Part shown: positions 56,293 to 64,000 of the stretch, piece after piece
Numbering within the stretch: position 1 is the first letter of the stretch
Layout: the number at the start of each line of letters is the position of its first letter
NCBI GenBank assembly: GCA_016713085.1
Contig: JADJPV010000001.1
Coordinates: forward strand, 744,001-808,000
Origin: Chitinophagaceae bacterium
Lineage (GTDB): Bacteria; Bacteroidota; Bacteroidia; Chitinophagales; Chitinophagaceae
Length of the DNA: 64,000 nucleotides
Direction of reading: 5' to 3'
Program-made: the position numbers and the translations under genes
Notes under the pieces: generated by a model
The model's input: only the letters and a program-made list of their open reading frames with translations
The model's database searches: none
What the model was told of the DNA's origin: nothing

Positions 56293-58215
56293 TTAATTTC
56301 CTTTTGCCTTATCATCTTTTTTTGCATTGGCATCCATCATATCCATCAGTTTCAACCCTAACAATCCGCTGATAGATCCATCTGTTCCATTAGTTCCACT
56401 GATCATTACATCCGGAATCACTTTGATATTTCCCTTACCGATTTCTTCCGTGATTTTATATTTGGTAAAGTTATCGCCACCCATTGCTTTTACCTGCAGT
56501 TCATACGCATCAGCTGTTGAACGACCAATGGCCATAATCTTTTCTGCTTCAGCTAAACCCGTTTTTGAAATACGTTCTGCATCGGCAGTAGCATTCAGCT
56601 TGGTTGATTCAGCCTGTGCAGCAGCTTTCATTTTAATTGCCTCAGAATCTGCATTGGCTCTCATCTTTGTTGCTTCAGCTTCTGCATTTACATTCAGTTT
56701 TAAACTGGTGGCATCACCTTCTGCTTTCTTAACAGTTGCATCAGCAGTACGTTGTGCAATCTCTACACTCTGTTGCGCCTTCACAATTTCTTTCTGCATA
56801 TCAGCGATAGCCGTTTCCTTTTCCACGCCCTGGCGTTTTTCCTGTGCCATTCGTTGTGTTTCGTAAGTCTTCTCTTCTTCCTGGGCAATCTTACGATCGG
56901 TTAAAGTTTTCATCAGCGCCTCAGGGGGAACGATATCACCAATCAATGTATCAACTGCATTTACATTGTACTCTTCCAGTACTTCTTTGATATGTTCTTT
57001 CGCTGCAGTCTGGCGCTCCTTACGTGTACTGAGGAAAGAGATCACATCGCTATCCTGTGCACTGTTACGGAAATAGTTACCAATCGTAGGTTCCAGTACC
57101 TGCGACACCAGGTTGTTCATGCTGCCAAAACGTGCAATAACTTTTGGTGCTTCTGTTGCAGGTATATGAATGATCTGTGCCACATCAAGATTAAAAGGGA
57201 AACCATCTTTTGAACGAACGGTAATCGTTGATAAATTTTTATCCAGTGCATGTGCTTCACTTCTTGCATTGGCCCAGTTTAATACAAGATTCGTTGTTGG
57301 TACCAGTTCTACTTTCATAGTGTATTTATTCACCGGATATTTACCCGGACCAAGCGGTTCCATCCAAACTCCTTTGAACCCTTTTGATACGATATTACCA
57401 TGCTTAAACGTTTCACCCGTTAAATCTTTACCATCATCTCCTACATAAGAAATAACTACACCTACATGTCCGATAGGAATATCTGTCATGGGAATTTCTT
57501 CTAATTGTACTGCCCATGGATTAATGTAATAAGAACCGGCCAGTATTACCTGTGGCTGCAAACCACGGTTACCGCCACTGTTTAAAAACACATCAATGTT
57601 CTGGAAGTTGTTGTGATTATCTACATACTTACCTGCAATAGATCCAATTGGAATGGGTTCACCATCTAAAGCTGTTACAATACCCACCATGTTTTCATGT
57701 ATGATGGCCTGGTCGACCATTGTAATATCAAACAGGTGACGGTTGATACGATAAGAACCGGCAGTAACATATGCTGTTTGACGGCCACGTTGTCCGCCTT
57801 TATCCAGAAAAGCCTGTGCATCCTGGAAGTTATCACAGTCTACCCTTCGTGCAAGGATATGACCTGTTGGAATTTCTGCACCGTCTTTACTTAAGATCAA
57901 TGCAATCTTTCCTTCCGGAACAACAGTAAACAAAATCATATCTACTCCATACTGCCAGGGCCACATCCACCAGTATAAACCGGGTGCCAATGTGCGTGCC
58001 TGGAAACCGGCTTCGCCTTTTGTGGCAATAATACGCCCGTCAGGAAGTTCCCTGTTGGCGCCGAATAACACGAATTTTTTTGTAACAAGACCGATCTTGT
58101 CTTCGGGTACGATGACCATACCAAAGAAAACCCGTAAAACGAATTTGTAAAAGATGAGTGAAAAGAGAATAACTAACACCCACCAGTAGGCGAAAAGCAA
58201 GGATGTAATGTCCAT
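56293..58215 (-). CDS. SPFH/Band 7 (flotillin-like) membrane protein
   Basis: Inner-membrane scaffold of the SPFH superfamily, about 640 residues from the ATG at 58215 (MDITSLLFAYWWVLVILFSL); a start at 58272 is unlikely. The N-terminal membrane helix is followed by three related blocks of about 75 residues (roughly 35-95, 100-161 and 175-236). The second and third share NFQ..D/N...FL..GG.RG.Q and AGSY.IN. The SPFH domain lies around 240-420. A long Ala/Glu/Lys-rich coiled coil runs 440-570, with EAEATKMRANADSEAIKMKA. A short C-terminal tail ends the protein. Flotillins organise membrane microdomains; the repeat region before SPFH is unusual. Confidence 0.85.
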   Translation of the reverse strand: MDITSLLFAYWWVLVILFSLIFYKFVLRVFFGMVIVPEDKIGLVTKKFVLFGANRELPDGRIIATKGEAGFQARTLAPGLYWWMWPWQYGVDMILFTVVPEGKIALILSKDGAEIPTGHILARRVDCDNFQDAQAFLDKGGQRGRQTAYVTAGSYRINRHLFDITMVDQAIIHENMVGIVTALDGEPIPIGSIAGKYVDNHNNFQNIDVFLNSGGNRGLQPQVILAGSYYINPWAVQLEEIPMTDIPIGHVGVVISYVGDDGKDLTGETFKHGNIVSKGFKGVWMEPLGPGKYPVNKYTMKVELVPTTNLVLNWANARSEAHALDKNLSTITVRSKDGFPFNLDVAQIIHIPATEAPKVIARFGSMNNLVSQVLEPTIGNYFRNSAQDSDVISFLSTRKERQTAAKEHIKEVLEEYNVNAVDTLIGDIVPPEALMKTLTDRKIAQEEEKTYETQRMAQEKRQGVEKETAIADMQKEIVKAQQSVEIAQRTADATVKKAEGDATSLKLNVNAEAEATKMRANADSEAIKMKAAAQAESTKLNATADAERISKTGLAEAEKIMAIGRSTADAYELQVKAMGGDNFTKYKITEEIGKGNIKVIPDVMISGTNGTDGSISGLLGLKLMDMMDANAKKDDKAKGN

Positions 58216-58483
58216 AGTTGTAAATGGTTTAAAATTGAAAATAAAGGTTGTTGAATTGGTACAGCAGTACAACGGTCAGTTGCGATTACATTGTGAGTAA
58301 GTAGGTGCACCCTGTTGAAAACTTACGCCGATGGATGGCAAAGAAGTTGAGGCTGATTGAAAGAAGCAGAATGCTACATTGATTTGTTCCGTTAAATTGG
58401 AGATGTAAAGTTAGAAATCAGTTGAACATCAATGAAGCTGTATCGGGAAGTTAAAGCTGAAAGATAGAAAAACAGATCCGCTT

Positions 58484-59761
58484 TTATTCGTAGCGTAACG
58501 CATTTATCGGATCAAGCTTCGAAGCTTTTATTGCAGGATATAAACCAGCAAGCAAACCGGTAACAAAACAAATAACAACACCAGCTATTACCCATGCCCA
58601 GGGAACAACAAAACCTGTTTTGAAGAACATGGAAGCAAGATTGCCAACAAGTATACCAAGCAAAATACCAAAGCCTGCGCCAAGTAAGCTGATTAAAATG
58701 CTCTCCCACAAAAATTGTGTGCGTATAGTGGAGCCTTTTGCTCCGATAGATTTAGATAAGCCGATTTCTCTTGTACGTTCGTTTACCGATACAAGCATAA
58801 TATTGGTTAAACCAATAGCTGCTCCAAACAAAGTGATGATACCAATCACCATGGCTGCATAGCGAACATAGCGAAGGGTATTTTTCAGGGTTTCAACAAT
58901 ACTGTCGCTGCGATCAATATAAAAATTATCAGATTCTTTAATTGCCAGCTTACGTGAATTACGGAAAACACCTGTTGCCTCTCCTACTGCAGCATCCATC
59001 TGTTTAAAATCATTTGCCCGGATAGTTATGCTGTAACTTCCCTGGTTGTTAAACACACGGCGAACGTTATTATAAGTAATAATAGCTATGTTATCCAATG
59101 CAAGAAATGAACTGGCTCCCCGTTCTTTCATTACACCAATTACACGGTAACGGTTGGCACCAACATGAATGATCTTTCCTAATGCATAAACACTTTTCCC
59201 TTTGAATAATTTACGGACGAGATCACTCCCAATAATAACTACGTTTCTTCCACTTTCAATATCCAGTTTATTAAAGTCTCTCCCCTGTTCTAATATATAG
59301 CCACTGTTGAGTAAATAGTTTTCATCACCACCCATAACACGAACATTTGGGTTGGTCTTCACATCTTCAAATAAAACGGTAGAGTTGCCACTGGCAAATT
59401 TGGAAATACTTACAGAAGCGGGAAAAGAAAATCTCTCTTTAAAATTACGGGCTTCTTCAAAAGTAATGACACGGCCAAGGCTTGAGTTCTTTTCTTTTTT
59501 TGCACCTTTCTTTTCTTTTTTCAGCTGGCTGTTTGGCCCGCCACCAAAACGAATATTCCGTTCCCTGAACCGTATACTGAATGAATTGGCTCCGAGAATA
59601 GAAAAGTTTTCATACAAACTCTGGTTCATGGCTTCAATAGCAGTAATGATACCAATCAATGCCATGATCCCGAATGCAATAATGGAAACAGTAATGCCTG
59701 TTCTTAATTTGTTAGCCCGAACAGTACGCCAGGAAAGAGTAAGTATATCCGTGAATGTCAT
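58484..59761 (-). CDS. MacB-like ABC transporter permease
   Basis: 425 residues with the MacB/LolE-type architecture. One N-terminal helix (about 22-42) is followed by a MacB-PCD-like periplasmic domain (43-270). A C-terminal FtsX-like three-helix block (290-425) contains IGLTNIMLVSVNERTREIGL, SKSIGAKGSTIRTQFL and LDPINALRYE. A partner ATPase gene is not adjacent. Export of an antibiotic, peptide or lipoprotein is possible; none can be chosen. Confidence 0.88.
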   Translation of the reverse strand: MTFTDILTLSWRTVRANKLRTGITVSIIAFGIMALIGIITAIEAMNQSLYENFSILGANSFSIRFRERNIRFGGGPNSQLKKEKKGAKKEKNSSLGRVITFEEARNFKERFSFPASVSISKFASGNSTVLFEDVKTNPNVRVMGGDENYLLNSGYILEQGRDFNKLDIESGRNVVIIGSDLVRKLFKGKSVYALGKIIHVGANRYRVIGVMKERGASSFLALDNIAIITYNNVRRVFNNQGSYSITIRANDFKQMDAAVGEATGVFRNSRKLAIKESDNFYIDRSDSIVETLKNTLRYVRYAAMVIGIITLFGAAIGLTNIMLVSVNERTREIGLSKSIGAKGSTIRTQFLWESILISLLGAGFGILLGILVGNLASMFFKTGFVVPWAWVIAGVVICFVTGLLAGLYPAIKASKLDPINALRYE

Positions 59762-59825
59762 AAATGAATTTCATCCCGAAATTAAGAAAGCCTCAACGAT
59801 AAACAAGTTCTTTCTATGAACGGCA

Positions 59826-61205
59826 TTAATACACGGTCAGCCAGTTCAGTAAAAGGCTGGGGAATACGCCCAAAAGGATAATCAGTACAGCTATTGTTAC
59901 CAGCAACCCCTTAAAAACAGGTGTTGTTTCCATATCCTGCCCATCACCTTCTTTAAAATACATGGCCTGAACAACCCGGAAGTAATAATACACACTAACA
60001 GCAGCCATTATTACGGCAAAAACAACCAGCCATAAATAGGTACCTGTTTTAACTGCCGCAGCCAGCACAAAGTATTTTGCGAAGAAGCCGGCAGTTAATG
60101 GAATACCCGCCAGTGAGAATAAGCAGACAGTGAGCACTAATGCAACCAGCGGCTGTTTTTTAGCCAGGCCATTAAATCCATCAAACGTATAATCTTTCAT
60201 TTTAACCAGTACAGCAAATATGCCAATAGTTGCCAAACAATAAGCAGCTGCATATAACAGCAACCCCTGCTTCGACATATCATTGATGGCAAAAACAGCA
60301 AACATCATAAACCCTGCCTGCGCAATACTTGAGTAAGCAAGCATACGTTTTACGCTTTGCTGATAAACGGCTGTTATATTTCCAATAAATAAGGTTAATG
60401 CAGTAATAATGGCGACACTGAGTTTCCATTTATCAGTCATTCCACCAAAACCGTTAGCGAATAAATTCAGGAAGCCGATAAATACAGAAGCCTTCACAAT
60501 GGTTGCCATAAAAGAGGTAAACACAGTTGGTGCTCCATCATAAACATCAGGAGTCCAGAAATGAAATGGTGCAGCCGATACTTTGAAGGCCATTGCAATC
60601 ATGATCATTACAATACCAATAATCAGGAACACCATGAAATTATCTCCCGGCTGCAGGTTCAGTCTGTCGATCTGGAAGGAAGCAGTTGCACCATACAGGA
60701 AAGCAATCCCCATCAGCATAATGCCGGTAGAAAAAGATCCCATCAGGAAATATTTCAATGCAGCTTCATTGCTCTTTAAGTTTCGTTTATCAGCACCTGT
60801 TAAAATATAAAGAGGAATAGAAATGATCTCAATCCCTAAAAATAAAATCAGCAGGTTGTTGAATAAAGCGACCAGTCCAACACCGCACATAATAAAAAAG
60901 ATCAGCGCAAAATATTCGTAAGGATGATTCCCGACTTTTTCAATTTCTTTCCCATTTAACAGGAAGTAGATGAGCAATGCAAATACGATCACCACTAAAA
61001 AAAGCAATCCAAAACGATCGTACAGCAACATTCCGTTGAAGTTGTTATCGATGATCATTTTGCCAGCCAGGTCAAACAAACTGCCAGCCAGCAAAACAAC
61101 GGCACCAATAAGTGCAACAGTTTTAGCAGCCGATCTGCTTTTGATAAACAAACCGCTAAACATCATCACAATACCCCAGAGCGCCGAAATTAAAATCAGG
61201 TTCAT
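59826..61205 (-). CDS. nuoN: NADH-quinone oxidoreductase subunit N
   Basis: Antiporter-like membrane subunit of respiratory complex I. 459 residues with about 14 hydrophobic helices. The central Lys/His-bearing helix region is visible in AFKVSAAPFHFWTPDVYDGA, followed by PTVFTSFMATIVK. It is the last gene of the nuoL-nuoM-nuoN block, 15 bases after nuoM. Confidence 0.93.
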   Translation of the reverse strand: MNLILISALWGIVMMFSGLFIKSRSAAKTVALIGAVVLLAGSLFDLAGKMIIDNNFNGMLLYDRFGLLFLVVIVFALLIYFLLNGKEIEKVGNHPYEYFALIFFIMCGVGLVALFNNLLILFLGIEIISIPLYILTGADKRNLKSNEAALKYFLMGSFSTGIMLMGIAFLYGATASFQIDRLNLQPGDNFMVFLIIGIVMIMIAMAFKVSAAPFHFWTPDVYDGAPTVFTSFMATIVKASVFIGFLNLFANGFGGMTDKWKLSVAIITALTLFIGNITAVYQQSVKRMLAYSSIAQAGFMMFAVFAINDMSKQGLLLYAAAYCLATIGIFAVLVKMKDYTFDGFNGLAKKQPLVALVLTVCLFSLAGIPLTAGFFAKYFVLAAAVKTGTYLWLVVFAVIMAAVSVYYYFRVVQAMYFKEGDGQDMETTPVFKGLLVTIAVLIILLGVFPSLLLNWLTVY

Positions 61206-61219
61206 CGTTCTTCGTTAAA

Positions 61220-62659
61220 TTATTTAAAGATTCCCAGGATCATTGTTACCGTATCCTGCACCAACCCAAACATTGGTTTTGGATACACCCCCATTGCAAA
61301 TATGGCAATCACAATTACCATCAAGCTTGCTTTTTCAAACCAGGCAATATCCACTGCTTTTGCAGTTACTCCGTTTTCATTTCCGTAAAATACTTTCTGA
61401 ATCATCTTCAATGTATAAACGGCACTCAGGATAATACTCAATCCGCCAACTGCAGCAAACCATACATTGAATTTGAACAAACCATTGAACATTAAGAATT
61501 CGCCGATGAATGCATTGGTGAGCGGTAATGCAACGTTGGCCAAAGCAACAATTACTAATAGTATTGTAAGAGCAGGTGCTTTTTGTGCAAGACCACCAAG
61601 CTCACTTATTTTACGTGTTCCAAACTGACGTTCGATCAGTTCAACAACAATCCACATACCCAACACATTTACACCATGACTGAAGAATTGGATCATAGCT
61701 CCCTGCAACCCGCTTTCATTATTGACAAATAATGCAGCACTCATCAAACCAATATGTGCTATAGAAGAATAAGCGATTAAACGTTTCAGATCATCCTGCT
61801 GCATGGCAAGGATGCTTGCATAGATCATTCCGGCAACACTTAAACCAATGACGATATTACCATACATCAACACCCCTGCAGGGAATAAAGGAATCAACCA
61901 GCGAACAACTGCAAACAAACCCATCTTCACCATCAATGCACTTAACACCATTGTTACGGCAGTTGGTGCCTGTTCGTATGTATCGGGCTGCCATGTGTGG
62001 AAAGGAAAAACCGGCATCTTAATAGCAAAGGCAATAAAGAACGTCCAGAACAACCATCCCTGCTGTGCAGTTGTGAGCTTCACTTCATACAATGATTGCA
62101 TGGAGAATGAAGCATCGGGTGTTTGATAGTAGAGATATAATAATCCAACCAGCATCAGTAAAGAGCCGATGAATGTATAAACAAAGAATTTAAAGGTTAC
62201 AGCAATACGTTTATCGCCACCCCATTTAGAACATAAGAAGTAAACAGGAATCAACGCCAGTTCCCAGAAGAAGTAAAATAACAAACCATCTGCGGCGAGA
62301 AACACTCCTAATAACCCTGCCTGTGTTAATAACATCAAACCATAAAAGATATTGGGTGATGCATATTTACTTTTCCATGTTGAAACAAAAATCAAAGGAT
62401 ACGCTAAAACAGTAAGCAGACAAAGAACAGTACTTAAACCATCCATCTGCAAAGCAAATGATGAACCGAGTTGTGGCAGCCATTCTGCAGAAAATGTTTT
62501 GCCGGCAGTATTATCAGCCGATAATAAACTAAAGCTCATTACCGCCAATGAAGCAAAAGCAATTACTAAACTCCATGCTTTTGACTGCTTTTCATCTTTA
62601 AAGAAGAAAGCAGCTATGCCACCAATCAACGGAACCAATATCAACAATAATGCAATCAT
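61220..62659 (-). CDS. nuoM: NADH-quinone oxidoreductase subunit M
   Basis: Proton-pumping antiporter-like subunit of complex I, 479 residues. Markers are FWELALIPVYFLCSKWGG near residue 130 (containing the conserved Glu) and AIKMPVFPFHTWQPDTYEQA near 216, followed by PTAVTMVLSALMVKMG. The gene follows nuoL and precedes nuoN on the same strand, the standard order. Confidence 0.95.
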   Translation of the reverse strand: MIALLLILVPLIGGIAAFFFKDEKQSKAWSLVIAFASLAVMSFSLLSADNTAGKTFSAEWLPQLGSSFALQMDGLSTVLCLLTVLAYPLIFVSTWKSKYASPNIFYGLMLLTQAGLLGVFLAADGLLFYFFWELALIPVYFLCSKWGGDKRIAVTFKFFVYTFIGSLLMLVGLLYLYYQTPDASFSMQSLYEVKLTTAQQGWLFWTFFIAFAIKMPVFPFHTWQPDTYEQAPTAVTMVLSALMVKMGLFAVVRWLIPLFPAGVLMYGNIVIGLSVAGMIYASILAMQQDDLKRLIAYSSIAHIGLMSAALFVNNESGLQGAMIQFFSHGVNVLGMWIVVELIERQFGTRKISELGGLAQKAPALTILLVIVALANVALPLTNAFIGEFLMFNGLFKFNVWFAAVGGLSIILSAVYTLKMIQKVFYGNENGVTAKAVDIAWFEKASLMVIVIAIFAMGVYPKPMFGLVQDTVTMILGIFK

Positions 62660-62694
62660 AATACAGTTAATCTATAATCAGATAAATAAAGCAA

Positions 62695-64000
62695 TCACAA
62701 AAAGATGAGGATGCCCAGCACCATCAGCAATATATAATTTCCACCTGCCCGCTTTGCAGCAAGCGTAACTGGCGGCTGCCCCATTGTACACTTTTTCCAA
62801 CTCCATTCACCAATCCGTCAATACCGCTCTTTTCAATAACTCTGTTAAACACAGATGCCAATCCATTCAAAGGTTTACTGATAACAGTCTCATACAATTC
62901 ATCCACATACCATTTATTGGCCAATAATTTTCCTAACCCCGCTGCATCTTCTGTTTCAGGTTTTTTGCTGAAACGGTTCAATGCATAAATAATAGCAATA
63001 GCAATCAACGTTAAGCTTACACCCAGCAACATATATTCTGTTGAATGCTCTAACTGATGTGCTTCTTTTAATTGTGTTGAAGCTTCAAATACAGGAGCAA
63101 GGTAATGTTCCAAACGATGAGCACCGGGTGCAAACAATTCAGGAATACCAACAAACCCTGCAACAGCAGCCAGCACAGCTAATACAATCAATGGAACAAC
63201 CATTGACCATGGACTTTCATGCAGATGATGTTCCTGTTCTTTTGTACCACGGAAACTTCCTCTGAAAGTCATGGCATATAAACGGAACATATAAAATGCT
63301 GTCATCAACGCACCGCCTAAACCAACCCAATACAAAATTGGATTGCTTGCATATGCATTTACTAATATTTCATCTTTTGAAAAGAACCCACTGAAAGGAG
63401 GAATGCCGGCTATAGCAATACAACCAACTAAGAAAGTCCAGTGTGTATGCGGAAGTTTCTTTGCCAGTCCACCCATTTTACGGATATCCTGTTCATGATG
63501 CATGGCATGAATCACCGAACCTGCACCAAGGAATAACAGGGCTTTGAAGAAAGCATGTGTCATTACATGAAATACAGCGCCTGTATAAGCACCCACACCC
63601 AAACCAAGAAACATATAACCCAACTGACTTACAGTTGAATAAGCCAGTACTTTTTTAATATCATTTTGTTTGATGGCAATTGTTGCAGCAAGGATTGCTG
63701 TTGCCAAACCAACTACCGCAACTACAGTTTGTGAAACAGGAGCCAGCGTATATAAAATATTACTGCGTGCAATCATGTAAATACCGGCAGTAACCATTGT
63801 TGCAGCATGAATCAATGCAGATACAGGAGTTGGGCCAGCCATCGCATCGGGTAACCATGTGTATAAAGGAATCTGGGCACTCTTACCAGTTGCACCAACA
63901 AATAATAACAATGTGATCACCGTTAATATTCCAACACCTGCACCCTGTGCCTGTGAAAACACTTCGGTATACGTTAATGAACCAAACTGCTGAATGATAA
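62695..64000 (-). CDS. nuoL: NADH-quinone oxidoreductase subunit L (5' partial, frameshift at the end)
   Basis: C-terminal two thirds of the complex I antiporter-like subunit NuoL. The frame runs in from beyond the window edge: codons before 63962 are in frame (QQFGSLTYTEV), so no start is present here. Markers are SAQIPLYTWLPDAMAGPTPV then SALIHAATMVTAG, and KQNDIKKVLAYSTVSQLGYM. The written frame stops at 62724 after QSGQVEIIYC. Adding one G in the GTGG run near 62750 gives QSGQVGNYILLMVLGILIFL and a stop at 62695, restoring the expected last membrane helix. It leads nuoM and nuoN. Confidence 0.92.

Noticed and set aside
1..64000. tRNA, rRNA, riboswitch or CRISPR
   Set aside because: Scanning by eye found no cloverleaf-like segments, rRNA words or regularly spaced repeats; a covariance-model search could still find a small RNA.

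Overview
The window looks like a chromosomal piece of a Bacteroidota bacterium, most likely of the Chitinophagaceae/Chitinophagales. The evidence is a PorP/SprF type IX secretion partner next to a large secreted protein with a gliding-motility type C-terminus, a TAnnTTTG-type promoter box before sucD, a TonB cluster with three ExbD genes, four-helix-bundle and RAYT proteins, and moderate-to-low GC. I saw no rRNA, tRNA or CRISPR array. These taxon calls rest on gene content and family knowledge, not on a database search.

Layout. 0-4.4 kb (+): end of a malic enzyme, an MlaE/MlaF lipid ABC transporter pair, a DUF4198-like secreted protein, and sucD. 4.4-6.1 kb: an AT-rich accessory patch with a lone HEPN-like gene and several short palindromes. 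6.1-12.2 kb (+): a giant alpha-2-macroglobulin with an intact thioester motif. 12.2-19.6 kb (mostly -): the leucine operon leuC-leuD-leuA-(four-helix-bundle gene)-leuB. An arabinanase lipoprotein gene lies downstream of leuB, between the leuB 3' end and a second diverged copy of that 3' end. 19.9-24.1 kb (+): an unknown protein, two REP-associated transposases with REP-like palindromes, an SGNH esterase, a membrane protein and DUF3052. 24.1-30 kb (-): a vWA protein, hpt, a glucosaminidase with LysM domains, an O-methyltransferase and a sodium/solute symporter. 30-38.1 kb: a LOG-family gene (+), then (-) recG, the T9SS cargo protein, PorP/SprF and a small outer-membrane protein, probably co-transcribed. 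38.4-48.2 kb: a caspase-like protease, a small secreted protein, a CHASE2 protein, a reprolysin-type metalloprotease with Ig-like repeats and an esterase, all broken by many small indels. 48.2-53.4 kb (-): mnmE and the exbB-exbD-exbD-tonB-exbD cluster. 53.7-64 kb: a large zinc metalloprotease (+), then (-) an SPFH protein, a MacB-like permease and nuoL-nuoM-nuoN.

A theme of the window is single-base indels, usually one base missing from an A/T run. They split leuA, leuB, the arabinanase, the vWA protein, a small outer-membrane protein and the nuoL tail, and they are very dense from about 38.9 to 48.2 kb. In nearly every case restoring one base rejoins a conserved protein. Uncorrected long-read sequence is therefore a simpler explanation than mass gene decay, and I give corrected gene spans where I could work them out.

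The most biologically interesting items are the leuB-tail duplication around the arabinanase cassette, the RAYT/REP pair, the TTGCC-rich repeats confined to the leucine operon spacers, the isolated HEPN gene, and the caspase/CHASE2/metalloprotease cluster.
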